DNA from: Morinoia aosen
Lineage: Eukaryota > Arthropoda > Malacostraca > Amphipoda > Talitridae
Assembly: GCA_030386875.1 (NCBI GenBank)
Contig: CM059568.1
Coordinates: 25,104,120-25,168,119 of the forward strand
Direction of reading: 5' to 3'
DNA: 64,000 nucleotides
Position 1 is the stretch's first letter. Every line of letters starts with the position of its first letter. The notes below the pieces were generated by a model. The model saw only the letters and a list, made by a program, of their open reading frames with translations, was not told where the DNA came from and searched no databases. Positions 11,561 to 23,760 of the stretch are shown one piece after another. Made by a program: the position numbers and the translations under genes.

Positions 11561-12198
11561 GATTAGAATTGTCATAACATTTCATAGCATTGTCATTATT
11601 CGTTGATTGCTGATATCAATAGAACGTTGTTTTACCATCTTCGTAAGACTGTATAGGTCGAGACAATAAAGTTCATTTGTCATGTTTTGTCAACGCAATG
11701 TAAAGCTTCATATTTTTTGCTTCATCTTCTCTCGATGTGTAATGTTGAGGAAATAACAATTCAAATTTTGCCAAAACTTAGGAAACTACGGACGAAATTT
11801 TATTTTTAGGTCGATGAAACATGCATAGATGTTTTACCAATGAAAGAATGTTGAGTCTTTTGTTTTAAGGAATAAATTCCATGTAACCTCAAGACAATGA
11901 TCGCACAAAAAATTTCTCTCCAAGAAATCAGCATTTCTGAAATCGATGAGCCTCCAAAATTTTTCGCATTCTCATCTCAAATTGGCCTCACCAAACACTA
12001 TTGAAGCTGAATTATGTAACGCTATGTGAGTCGGATTGAGTTTTGTTCAAAGCAGACAGTTGATTGCGATTAATAATAATGGCAATAATATGTATAACAT
12101 TTGATTCCACGCCGCACCTCCGTTTTACATTCCAGTAATTTATCTCATTACAGTGCGCTGTGTACATCTCACACGGTTTTTCAGAGCATTCAGTGTAA
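10806..12198. repeat. Duplicated block, left part
   Basis: Closely matches 54513-55890. Its first 750 bases are a foldback (separate entry). The match stops exactly at the TIR element starting at 12199 and resumes at 23868. No coding region is evident. Confidence 0.85.
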
Positions 12199-12830
12199 CC
12201 CAAGTAGAATCTGTCCTGGGCCCCATGTGGGGCCAATGTGGTTTGCCCACGGGGGCCCATGTGGTTTGCCCATGTGGGGCCTATGTGGTTTTTTGTAAAA
12301 AAAGCCCAGGTGGGCTTTACATGGGTATTTTCTGGGCAAACCACTGGGTAACCCAGGTTTTGCCCAAATGTTCCCCACGTGTTTTTCCCACATGTCCTCC
12401 ATGTGTTTTGCCCGCATGCCTTCTATGTGTTTTTCCCGTATGTTTCCCATGTTTTTTGCCCACATGTCCTCCATGTGTTTTGCCCGCATCCTTTCTATGT
12501 GTTTTTCCCGTATGTTCCCCATGTTTTTTGCCCAGATGTCCTCCATGTGTTTTGCCCACTTGTCCGCGATGTGTTTTACCCACATGTCCTCCATGTGTTT
12601 TTCTCACATGCCTACTATATGTTGTGCCCATATATGCCCCCGTCTGTTTTTGCCCCACATATCCCCAGTTTATTTTACCTCAATATTGTATGCCATGTGT
12701 GTTCAATTTCACATTTCCTGTCTATTTTACCTCACATATTTCGTCTGTATTATGACACATATCCCGTCTATTTAACCCCACATATATATCCACTGTCTAA
12801 TTTACCCAACATATCAGTGTCTAAGTCAGG
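12199..12830 (+). repeat. Subterminal degenerate 24-bp tandem repeats
   Basis: After GGGCCCCATGTGGGG palindromes, about a dozen units of the type ttttgcccacatgtcctccatgtg decay rightward to about 12820. The opposite end of the element (23765-23850) has a shorter run of ttttgcccatg words. The open frames here with repeated M, C, F and P residues are repeat artefacts. Confidence 0.85.
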
Positions 12831-13245
12831 TTCTGCGCACACTCTCAGAAGTTATACAATCTTCCGACTAGTCACATTAAAGGCTTCTACTTGATATGTT
12901 CAGGGGGCAGTAACTTGGAGCAACAGATGATCTGTGCGGCTATTCTTAATTAATTTCTCGCTATTTATTCATGATGATGTTCGCTATAGCACTTGACAGT
13001 CTTCTCTGGAGCCTTTCGACGATAGAATTTGTTTTTTTAACCCCATTCCTACAATCTGAGTGTGAGAAAAACTCTAAAATATGAAACTAAGACTGAAATT
13101 ATGATTTGCGTTTTCTTCAAGTACTCAAACTCCAGTGTATTATCGTCCAAAATGACTGGTATAGCGGAACAGAACAGAAGTTTAAATGTAAAAAATAGAT
13201 GACAACATAAATGAAAATGCAAAAGCGTTGATAGTATCAACTCAC

Positions 13246-13418
13246 CCGAGCAAATCATGCAGAAATAGCGCATGCAGAGTCATGGCACTGTTGATCCAAC
13301 GAATTGAACTGCATAGATGTCCACACTGGGAGCAGAAAAATTTGAGGGGTCCGATATGATGCCATGCAAAATATCAAGACGCACTTCACATGGACATGAT
13401 GTTCATACACAGGATCAT
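13246..13418 (-). pseudogene. Possible decayed exon with Cys-rich finger
   Basis: On the minus strand a strong acceptor (ttggtattttcag) at 13419 and a GTGAGT donor at 13245 bound 173 bases. One frame reads FFCSQCGHLC and another CMRYFCMICSG, so if it was coding (C-x2-C-G-H type) it has been frameshifted. I cannot assign it to a neighbouring gene. Confidence 0.3.
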
Positions 13419-13424
13419 CTGAAA

Positions 13425-15690
13425 ATACCAATTGTAAATTAATATTCGGAGGCCTAGTTGTACTGAAACAGTGAATACATACCCACTCAATTTGCATTTA
13501 TTGCTATGATATTGAAGCAGAAGATTTACAATTTCATGATCAATCTCTCATTACCCAATACTTCGATGGAAATGTTGAAACCTTTTTTAAGGAGGGCTGT
13601 CACAAAGTGCACTTAAGGAAATCATCAGTTAATTTTTTAATATTTACTATGCAACCAATTTTGCATGGGAACCTGTATCCTTCTTTGTATTTGTGACGGG
13701 CGTCGTTCTGCATGCCGTGGAAGCTGCTTGAAACAGCAAAACACGTCCCCCCAAGATGCCATATTTTGATTACATTCTTTTCAATAAGATTACGGACTCA
13801 ATTTAAATGACAGAATTATCTTTAACAGTTGTAAACTCCATATTATGGCATATCAGTATTAAAGGGTATCACGGCAGCCTTCACCGCTCATTGTTGCGTG
13901 TTTTAGAGATATATTTATGAATAAATTATTCATAAACATACCTCCAGGCTGATTTTACGAGACAATATTAGAAGTTATTAAAATTGATTTTTTCATTTGA
14001 GCTCGAAAAAGTTTGACTTATTCTAGTAAGTAATTCACACTCGTATATCCACACATCATGTTGAAAACTAATACCCTTTCGATGTCACTTAATTCTCTTT
14101 TGCATGGTCATGGACAACATTCTCTTGGGTTATATTTCAAGTTAAAGATTCTCATCTAATTGCTAATGTTGGGATAGCCATCGAATGCACAAAAAACATA
14201 ATTAAAGTGAGATTCTAGTGATCGTGCAGTTAATTGTTTTACACAAAATAAAATAACAGCGCCGGCACCAAACAACGCATTCATATGCTACGATTCCTTC
14301 TACCATGAAAAAGCAATTTGCTCCTCTCCAATCTTGTTTTCGTTAATCGTTAACGTTCTAATTGATATCAGCAGCCGAACGGCCATCTGAGGTCTATTTT
14401 GTATATCTTGCATTCCAGAAAAATAAGATTTAGGTGATCATAGAGAAGACTTAGATTTTAAAAATTCATTACAGTAAAGCTATTTCATAAGAGAACGGAA
14501 CTCTGGTGAAACCACTCGATGCATGAGTTAATAGTTTCTAAGTAATGATCTACTAACTTTCACCCAGAAGTATTCATACACAATTCTTTATGTGTTGATA
14601 TGCTGTAGTCCAAGTATTTATAGTCCTAGTATTAGGCTGCCTCTTAAATTCTGTTACAAGGAAAACGTTTAAATGATGTTCGTATGAGTATTTTAGTATT
14701 TCATAAGCTAAGTTGAGTGCTAAAATGTAAAAGCTATTCATGTGAATATCATATACTTTTTTTGGTAACAGAAGTTTTGGGGCAACCTAGTTGTATAAAA
14801 TTGACAAGCTATCAAGATGCCATAGGTTGCTGAAATGCAAGATGAGTAAGAGTTATTAATTTTAGGGGTAGGAAAAAAGTCCGTTGCAAAAAATGTATGA
14901 AATGAAATCATACATGACAGAAACGCTTTCTCATGCAATAAAGTAACTAAAAAGGTGGTAATAATCAAAATGTATCTAAAAATGGGATGTTTTCTCATAT
15001 GAGTGATGCAATATTTCTATTTATACTGGATTTTCGAGAGAATATGAGGACAAATACTGGATAAAAAGGGCATAAATCTCCAGAAAGAGAATTTGTAGCA
15101 GAGCTAAATAATAAACTTTTTTCACGTTGAGAATTTCACAAAGAACTCCGCAAAAAAACTAAAACTACCTGAAAAAATCATGACGGAATTGAAAAACACT
15201 CACAGAATCAAAGAAGCATCATGAAAAATTACATAAGAGTAGGCCAAGTGCTAACATATTCCGTTTTATTGAGCGAAAAGCATCTTTGCTCACCTTCCTT
15301 TTGTAAGTTCTATAACTAGTGAATGAAGATAGCACAAATATATAATGTTGATACCATCTGAAATCAAAAAATTCTATTTTAGATACCAGAACAAAGATAA
15401 TATTCAAGAATATCACAGATGCGTCAGAGATCCGTCGTTACAAATAGCCACAAACAGAAAAATACAAAATATTCATGCATTCATTTATGTATCTGACATT
15501 TTACTCAACTAGTGACATCAACTTCTCACATATATACCAATAGCAAACACACGCAACTTATTTCTACTTTCACTAAAATCTTCGGCTAACCGTACAAAAT
15601 TAGAAATGACTCCACTCTCGCATTTGCTTCCACTCGTATCTAAAAAAATGACTAAAACATTATATTTTGCAATTTCAGTTGGATTATAGA
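13425..15690. other. No recognisable feature
   Basis: AT-rich interior of the large TIR element with only short chance frames. Confidence 0.6.
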
Positions 15691-15694
15691 TTAT

Positions 15695-16025
15695 TAGTTA
15701 GTTTAAGCCTCCCTATCTGCAACAAAGGCTATGCAAGGAGAGGAATGAAGAAGGCCGCATTTAGTATTGAGTTAAGGCAACGCGTAATCTACACAGAGAG
15801 GGCACAGAAACAGAAAGCTAAGAAAGCAGATAATGAAACAAGAAAAAGTTGAAGAAGAAATTAGTCGGTGCTAAAAAACAGGACAGCAGTGAACCGAAAA
15901 AGATGGTCCGTAACAAAACAAAAACCTATTCTATTTTCACAAAAAAAGCCTACCTAACCTTTAGCTCAGGCCCTTACATAGTCCCCCTGGGTGCGCTAAT
16001 TCCCATAGATATTGCATTAGCAGTT
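15695..16025 (-). repeat. R1 interspersed repeat, near full length
   Basis: Reverse complement of 38465-38835: ttagtttaRgcctcc at one end and cctgggNgcgctaNttcccata at the other, with aacaggacagcagtgaaccg between. The family is unknown. At least nine copies or fragments occur in the window. Confidence 0.8.
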
Positions 16026-16464
16026 TTTCCACACCGCATACCATCGCAAGCCATAAATTATACTAATTGTATTGACATATTCTTTGACATTCATTCTCAT
16101 TTTCTAACACATGTCTGCAACTAAAGAGACAATATGTAGTACAACCCTCTAACAAATCACTCATTGACTTATGTAGAGTCTGTTTGTTTTGCTTCTGTAA
16201 AAAAATTCTTTATAGATCTGAGCATCTTTCTGATCTACAAATGAAGTCAATGTAGGTGCAAGTAAATATGCTAAGCAATCTAATATACCCGAAATTAATT
16301 TTAATCTTTGATTCGTGCTCCTTAGAAAGCATATTTCCTTTCCAACCATGAACTGATTATCTACAATTTCTGGACCTTTCAAAACTGTTGAAGTTCATGC
16401 CGTTATAAAAATTTCCCGAAATCAAAAATCATTTTAGTAAAACTCTTTAGGCAATAAAGTGCTT

Positions 16465-16818
16465 CACAAACGTTAGTTTATAAAATGAAACGTTTCAATG
16501 TTACAAACATTATCATCAGGCTGAAAAGAGCAATCAATTTTCTTGTTACATATGTAAAATGAAAACAATTAAAGTTGACAGAACTATTCTCATTGTTAGT
16601 ATGATTCACGAGATGTTCAATAGAGAACTATAGTTACACATTTAGACTAGAGACGATTGCACAGGTCTAAATGAGTAACCATAGTACAACATTAGAACAT
16701 CTTGTCAATGTTAATGTGAATGTGAAACTATGAATAAAAAATTAATTGTTCTTTTCAGCATGTTGATGATGTTTGTTATATCAAAACATTCTATTTTATA
16801 AACTGACATTGGTTTACC
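16465..16818. mobile_element. Foldback with hammerhead-like core, degenerate
   Basis: Arms 16465-16545 and 16735-16818 pair (gtttataaaat, acaaacatNatcatca, gctgaaaag). On the minus strand the left arm reads CTGATGA, a pairing AATGTT/AACATT stem, then GAAAC (16519 back to 16492). The right arm has TTGATGA and has lost the second box. The layout matches the foldback at 39098-39649. Confidence 0.5.
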
Positions 16819-17084
16819 ATTTTATAGACTATCGATTTTTAGTAAAATGATTAGCGAATTCATTAGGATTTTATCACATTGAGAACTTGAGCAGATTAGC
16901 ACTAATTAACTACTTAGCCCGTGATTTCTGTAGGATATATTCCTCTCAGATTATTTTTAATATTATGATTGTTTAAGCTAGCCACTTAAACCAGAATGCA
17001 CCTCAAAAAAATGAAGAAGGGATTATTTATTATCGACATATGTTTTACACTACAGATACTAACAAACTTGGGGGAACAGTGATT

Positions 17085-17335
17085 TTACGAGGTGCGTTCC
17101 CACAGAGGATCCGTTGTACATAGAATAACCTTGTCAAACAAAAACTTTGGAAAACAGACAAAAAAATAAGAAAAGAGCTGAAAAAAATTATAGTTATTAA
17201 CAACCAACAGAAAGCACTTGATACTTGAAGGAAAACCTAATAATTTTAATAAAGAGGAGGCCTATATCAAACTCTCAGCTCAGGGCTGCGTATTTTCCCT
17301 TGGAACGGTAATTTCCATACACATAACAGATGTGT
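17085..17335 (-). repeat. R1 repeat fragment
   Basis: Diverged R1-like order on the minus strand: gaggaggccta near 17255, then cagctcagggc and ccttggaacggtaattt towards 17310. Weaker than the other copies. Confidence 0.4.
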
Positions 17336-17362
17336 CTACCCTATGGGGAAAAATTGACAATT

Positions 17363-19862
17363 CTAAGCCATAGAAGGGCCAGCCTCTTCATCTGCAGCAG
17401 AAACATCCACGTGTGCAGAATCGACCTGCGGCGTTTCCAGTGTGAGCCTGCTTCTCCGTCCCTTGTCACGGTCCCGTTCATTAACGAGGCTCAACCCAAT
17501 ATATTGGTTGATTTCTTCATCAGTTGCAGCAGCAAACTTTGGGTTTTTCCTCACAGCATCTATTGCAAAACATTTAAAAAAACTCTAGAAAATGTAAAAG
17601 ATTTCTGTATAGATTTTTCATTATTATTTAAATTGCTAAAACATGGCGCACAATAGACTTCTACAGACTGTACATGCAAACACAAATGTACTCTGAGAAT
17701 ATCTACTAACCGAGAATACATCTGTAGAGGATCAAATCCATGAACTTCAGTTTTTTCTTCGCCCCTTTCAGACTGTAGCTCAAAGCGACATCCTTGTTCA
17801 TAACATGTTTCATGAAGTTATATACAACCTGATTAAGTTTTCTTTCACCAATTAGCTCCAATTCACGAATCAGAACTTGCTTCTGACCATCATCTTCTAA
17901 AATATTTTCTAAAATTCTCATTTCCTCCAGACTTTGAAGTGGAAAAGATGGAAGTTTGTTGTCTTCCATTGGTATAATATGAGAAGACCTTTTCAAATTT
18001 TTTCTTATCAACTTGATTTCTGCATGGTTTTCTTCTTGGTGCTTGATTAAGGTGTCCCAACCTTCATCAATATGTTGCGTAATGTCCGTTTTCAGTTTTT
18101 GAACTTCTGATCTCAGAGAGTCAATGCATGCTGTGACTTTATTCTCTAGACTCTCTAGAGCCACCGAGATTTGACCAGGCTGAGATTTGCCTGAAAGTAG
18201 AACATAAAATACAAATTCAAAAATAAACACTAATTTACAAAGTATTCAACTCATTGTAGGTGGTTCTGGGCATATAAATTTATATTAATTGTGTAATTTC
18301 TAGACCTGACCGAAGGAAAATTTATAATTTTTACTGATTTGTCCACGATTATGATACTGCAACAAATTTATTTATAGTATTATTATCATTATTATTTTTA
18401 CAATAAAATAAATAACGGCACTTTACAGACACGTGGATTTAGGAAATCTCTGCACAAGGTGTGTTCATACACAGGATACCTTGTACATAGGTGATAATAC
18501 TAATATATACTAATTTTTATTTACGCAACAAACACGAATCCTGCAAACTAGGAAAACAGTTTATTAATTAAGATTATAAGTTCATGGAGAATAGCAGCAG
18601 TTTTTCAAAAATAGACAGCATAAACTGAAAAAAGATGGTCGGGGACGGAACAAAACCTTATTTACTGTAACAAAATAAGGCCTACCTAACTTCTTGCTTA
18701 GGGCAACCCCTTGGGTCAGCCAATTTACATACTTGCATATAGTTAAATGGTAGCTTGTTATAATACAAAATTTACATAGGTGAATTGTTACCCAAAATAA
18801 CGTAAAAAGGATTGGCTATCTATTGATGAGTATTTTCTATATTATGATTCTGCTGCTTTAAGCTAAGTAGCGGCTGTAAAGGGCTGTAGGTAGCTTGCTC
18901 TGCTGAACAGCCCCTTGCGACACATTCTGGGACGTAGACAATATGCGCCGGCCCAGCCGATAATAGTGCCTACATGGGAGTACCTGGCCACGGTAGCTTA
19001 CGGAGGAGTTAAGCAGTTCACCCGTATGAGCGTTGGTATTTAAGAACGCTGTTAGCCGCCCCTCTCCCAGCGTTGGCATATCCTATCACTATTTTCATTT
19101 GGGTAAAACTGGAGGGAAGAAAGTTCTGTTATTTCTTTCCTGACACCAACCTACAATTAGCAAATCTCACAAGAAAACTGACAATCATTACATTGCTTTA
19201 CTTTTTAATATATTAGCTGAAGGAAGTAAGATTTAATTTAATTCCTGGTAAAGTGATCAATAAAACATTATGATTGAGATGCCAATACTTTCACAGTTGA
19301 TGTATGCAATTAGGGACTTTTTTACATATAAAAATAAGAAAGCAAATTATGCTGTGCAAGTGTTACTTACAAAGGAATTTCATTTCATAAGCAGGTACAA
19401 ATCAAAAATATAGCGCTTTCAAATATTCAAAACAAGTATCCATTCCCTACCTTTACGCACTAGCTGAACAGGAGGTGATGGCGGTGGCGTCGAGTCAGAT
19501 GCACCATCTGCACGTGATGCAGTCTGCAAATTTTGCTCATCTTCACTGCTGGATGATAGTGTACGTGAATTTTCAGTTCTTGGCTTTTTAGGTCTTCTCT
19601 CAACATCTGTGGTTTCAACTTCACTAACAAATTGAGCTTTTTCTACTTTCATTCTCATCTGTTCATATGAGCAGTTCTTAGAAAGTACTCTACAAGAAAA
19701 CTTTCCCCAGTTCTTGTCTGGCTTGATCTGCTCCTTCACCATTTTTGTGGAGCATGGTCTATTGGGCCACCAGCACCAATTTCGGCCATTTTCAAACACT
19801 ACCCAACAATTGGGCCCACCAGACACTGATTCTTCTTCATCGAATGCAACGACGGAATACAT
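17363..19862 (-). CDS. DUF4806-type protein, three exons, 362 aa
   Basis: Exon 1 is 19862-19451, exon 2 is 18190-17711 and exon 3 is 17559-17363. The donors are AAAG|GTAGGG and CTCG|GTTAGT; the acceptors are ctactttcag and ttgcaatag. The exon lengths (412, 480 and 197) join to 1089 bases with no internal stop. The N-terminus (MYSVVAFDEEESV, then WCWWP near residue 30) is the short Trp-rich head often paired with DUF4806. Residues 85-135 are polar, with PPPSPP. Exon 2 opens with a predicted coiled coil (about 145-205). The DUF4806 core follows: FPLQSLEEMRILENIL, ELIGERKLNQVVYNFM, then DAVRKNPKFA across the last splice and ATDEEINQYIG. The family's biochemical role is unknown, and it is often multi-copy beside transposons. 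It lies inside the 11.67-kb TIR element and may be cargo. No promoter motif could be assigned. Confidence 0.85.
18600..18745 (-). repeat. R1 repeat fragment in intron 1
   Basis: gatggtcggggacggaacaa followed by aaggcctacctaac matches the R1 core. It sits inside the first intron of the DUF4806 gene. Confidence 0.6.
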
Positions 19863-20092
19863 ACTTGATTGAACTGACCAAAAATTAAATTGTGAATTTC
19901 AACAGTTATGAATAAGAGGCATAATATAATATGAATTTAAATCTTTCCTAATCATAACACATTTTTCCTGTATTTCATTTTGATGAACATGTAAAATGCG
20001 TTTTGCTAACTGACCAACATACACACTAATAATGGAAGATTCTGCAGGATACTTATAAGCAGGCTTCATGTTTTTGAATTTTTTTAACCTGA

Positions 20093-20360
20093 ATAAGAAG
20101 TCAAAAAGTTTTCATGCTAGGACAAATTCGAAGACAGTTTTGGAATCCCTGAAACATTTCTAACAAACTGATGTCCTGTTATTTTGTATGTGCGATATTT
20201 TACCACTATATCAAATATACCAAATTTTTGGTTTTCAACTATGATAAAAAATTCAAATGTACAAATTGGAAAATCAGGACATCAGTTTGTTAGAAATGTT
20301 CCAAGGATTCTAAAACTGTCTTTATTTTCTTCCTAGCATAAAAACTTCTTGACATCTATC
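20093..20360. repeat. Palindromic hairpin P3
   Basis: The outer arms gaagtcaaaaagttttcatg and cctagcataaaaacttcttg pair. The inner stem CAAACTGATGTCCTG (20164) pairs perfectly with CAGGACATCAGTTTG (20275). This inner sequence differs from P1, P2, P4 and P5. Confidence 0.85.
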
Positions 20361-20739
20361 TTTTCGAATTTGGAAAGTTAGAGTTGTTGGGTATAAGCCA
20401 TAAACAAAATTTTTTGTTGAAGTGTAATATAATGGACAATTTATGTAAATGAATGCTGTTTTCGTTTTTATTTCGACAATTTCCACGCATTACTTTATAT
20501 TCACAATGAGAATTGTAATTTACAAAAATACGACTAAATAGAAAATTTTTTATATAAAAGTTAGTAATTTTTATATTTTTTGTCTGATTCGTATGAAATT
20601 TGAATATTTTATGTCTCATATGAAAAGAAACCCAATTTCATCCATTCATTTTTTCGATTCAGGCCTTTAATTTTTTACAAAATTTGACATATTGATTTAT
20701 TAGTTTATTAGTATTGATATTTTAAATTAAATGCTGATT

Positions 20740-21055
20740 TTTTATGCTAGAACAAAACCAAAGACAGTTTTAGAATCCATAAAGCAATGCTAACAAAGTT
20801 GCAGTTTCAAATTTTCCTTTTCCAATTGTGTTTTGTTTTTATATAAGGTCAAAATGGGGTTGAAAATTAAGGATTTTTAGTCCTTGTACCCCCCTAAAGG
20901 TGGAGGGGGTATGGGGATAAAATCAATTTTCGACACCATTTCTACCCCATATAAAAAAATAAAAAACAGGAAATTGATAATTTAACAATGTACTTTAGTT
21001 AGAAATGTTCCAAGGATTCTAAAACTGTCTTTGATTTTGTTCTAGCATGAAAACT
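20740..21055. repeat. Palindromic hairpin P4 with G/C-rich tip
   Basis: The outer arms carry the family motif. The inner arms tttttatataaggtcaaaat and its counterpart near 20950 pair imperfectly. The tip has tacccccc opposite gagggggtatgggg at 20887-20917, a possible quadruplex-forming run. Confidence 0.75.
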
Positions 21056-21438
21056 CAATGAGGAGATACGTTTTGAAATATCAATACAAATGAACGAAAA
21101 AAATAATATATCCAATTTTTTCAAAAACTATGGCCTGAATCAAAAAAATGAATGGATGAAGTTGTGTTTCTTTTCAAAATTTGCATATACCAGTCAAATT
21201 TTATAAGAATCAGACTGAAAATAAAAAATTTCATAACTTTTATACAATAAAATGAATTTTATTTCATTCAATTTATTTAGAGAAATTACAATTCACAGTG
21301 TGAATATGAAGTTATGCATAGAGAGTATCGAAATAAAAATGAAAACAGCATTCAATTACATAAATTTTCCATTATATCACACTTCAAAAAAAAACTTTGT
21401 TAATGGCTTATACCAAACACCTCTAACTTTCATCAATC

Positions 21439-21745
21439 AAAACATTTCAACTCATGAAGTTCTGTTGCTAGAATAAAACCAAAAACAGTTTTAGAATCAC
21501 TGGAACATTTCCAACAAAAGTATGTTGACTTCCTTCCAAATGTTAGAATAAAAAAGTTATATAGCTCTAAACCTAAAAATAATTTTCTTTGATGTAATGA
21601 TAAAATGTTGCCTCTCAAAATTTTTTATTCAAAATGTTAAAATTTTACAACATACTTTTGTTAGGAAAGCTTCAAGGATTCTAAAACTGTCTTTGGTTTT
21701 GTTTTAGCATCAAAACTCAATGAGTTGATACGTCTTGAAATAAAC
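21439..21745. repeat. Palindromic hairpin P5
   Basis: Outer arms of the family; the inner stem AACAAAAGTATGTTG (21512) pairs perfectly with CAACATACTTTTGTT (21649). Confidence 0.85.
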
Positions 21746-22540
21746 ATAAAAATGTACCAAAAAACTAATTTTTTGTAAAAACAATAAGGCATAATTCGAA
21801 AAAGTAACACGATTAAAAAAGTTTACTTCCAAAAAATTCAAATACTGGCCAATTTTCGAACGAATTGGACAAACTAAGTTCAAAAATCCGGATGGTCTCC
21901 TAACTCTACTTTGCTACAAGCCTCCGGAAGCGGTACAAGCCACAAAATGGGAAACAAATCCATTGCACAAAAAAAATTATGTGCTTACCAGGTATACTTT
22001 CATTTCAATTTCCTTCCAAGTATGGCATTCATGATTTAAATTTGGTGATGATAATTATGATTATTATCAATGAAAAATGTAATTGAAGAAAATCGTGATT
22101 AAAAAGTTTGACTTTAACTCAGAAGCAATTTATACATGTAGATCCACAACGAAATCCAATATGCTAGGCCCTAGTTACACTGGAGCATTTCACATCAAGC
22201 AGGGCGAGAAACCACAATGCAATTTCATCGCGCATTAGACTAACTAGCCTAAATTATCGAGACTAAATAGAAAATTATTTAATTTACTATTTATTAATAC
22301 TGAACACAAATTTATTTAATATTTTTTCAACACACAGCACACATGCGTCAACAAATAGGGAACTAAATATGTTCCATAACGGGATGAGAACGTCGGTAGA
22401 AGCCGTTCTAGCTTTCACAATGCACTTTATTCATGTTGAGCTGCCTAAATTGTCAATATCCAATAGAATCTTCTTTGAATCAATATTTATAAATATTGAA
22501 TACACAAAGTTACAACAATTTCATTCACGAAAACTTCGAG

Positions 22541-22939
22541 TTAACCTTTAACGGTCGCGGCGCTCACCCGAGCGGCGCCATGCATGAGGTCACCGGTCGA
22601 GCAGTACGAGCTCAGAGTCACTTGCAGGCGGGAAATACTTGCGACTTAGTTTCCGAGTTTACCGCACCGAGTTTCATGCACTCGTAGTGAGCATATTTCA
22701 TACAATATAGTATGCAATACATACATATTTTAATGGTAGTAATAAAGGGCAAATTATTTGTTTCAAAATTCAAATGCTATCGTATCACTTTCTTCGAACC
22801 TGCTTCATACACTTTCGAATGAAGAGACTGCTTTATTGTCCGAATCACTGCTCATACTAACAGCTGATCTGACGTCACTCAGTACTTCCTGTAAGGCATC
22901 TTGAAGTTCATTTTCTGTTAGAAACTTTCTTTTCGCCAT
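22541..22939 (-). mobile_element. piggyBac-like fragment
   Basis: TTAA at 22541 is followed by CCTTTAACGGTCGCGG, which looks like a piggyBac-superfamily terminus at its TTAA target. On the minus strand an ATG at 22939 opens MAKRKFLTENELQDALQ, then a Ser/Asp-rich tail (MSSDSD), ending at a stop at 22805. This resembles the acidic N-terminal leader of piggyBac transposases, but the catalytic DDD core is absent and no matching second terminus was found. Assignment is tentative. Confidence 0.45.
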
Positions 22940-23059
22940 ATTGAAGGGATAGAACCTAACCGGGAGAGGAAGCACAACCGCACATCGTAAAGGAAAAAGG
23001 GTGACTGACGAATGCCATGATGGTTGCCAGATGCACATTCTGCCGCTAGTCATCATACG

Positions 23060-23760
23060 ATCATGTCAGCGACAACACTTATGTTTATTTGTTATTTTTT
23101 CATTGTTATATGTTATTTTCATGTTTATATGTTATTGTGCTTCATTAATTTATTCGGACCACTAGGAAATCCAAGTTTACAGCTTCTTACATAACTGGTA
23201 GAAACCAATTTGCTGCAAAGAAGTGCGTCCTACCATTGAAACAAGAGGGACGAAACTAAGTAACATAAGAATAATTTCTTGAATTCCAAGCTGATAAATA
23301 TCAAAAAACAATTGCTGGGAATGAACTCATGAAATGATAACATGAATATGGATCACATATTTAGTTTTTTGAGGAATTATACGGGCATTATTTAGTGCTT
23401 GAATCAGTGGGAAGAACTGCCATAATATCGAAATATATGAAATAACCACAGTTAAGTAAATAAAAACACAACATTGAAATGGTATTCTTTTACATTTTCT
23501 TGCTTTTCATTCTCTGAAAATAAGAATCCCATAAGACAGCCACTTCTTTAAATAATATTTCTGAGCGCTTTTTTTCATATATAAAATATCGAATATTATT
23601 TATTTTTTGGTACATAGCAACTCAATTAGGAGAATAAATTTTATTTGCGTATATGTACACACTATGGTACAAAGTCTAAATTTGGGCTGGCCACTACGCA
23701 GCCATGTTGAAAAACCACGTGCAGCCCACATTATTAGGCTTAGTGACCTAAGCATATTTT
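23060..23760. other. No recognisable feature
   Basis: AT-rich end of the large TIR element. A short ttatatgttattttcatgtt repetition near 23100 is the only structure. Confidence 0.5.

Larger units (their letters stand above)
20085..21900. repeat. 1.8-kb palindrome of nested hairpins
   Basis: The whole segment is a quasi-palindrome centred on hairpin P4 (about 20905). The body at 20355-20740 pairs with 21060-21440 (for example gaaaacagcattcaNttacat and its complement), and hairpins P3 and P5 lie about 680 bases either side of the centre. The outermost body after P5 (21740-21900) matches the body at 4240-4420 in reverse. No coding region is seen. Confidence 0.8.

Noticed and set aside
12153..12894. 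Several overlapping ORFs of 113-200 aa on both strands
   Set aside because: They are translations of the 24-bp tandem repeat; open frames on both strands with repeating M/C/F/P patterns are expected from the repeat.
18858..19079. GC-rich patch with a gttaagcag word and later gttggtatttaag, suggestive of a 5S rRNA or a 5S-derived SINE
   Set aside because: Only about two short words agree with 5S; length, termini and secondary structure do not fit.
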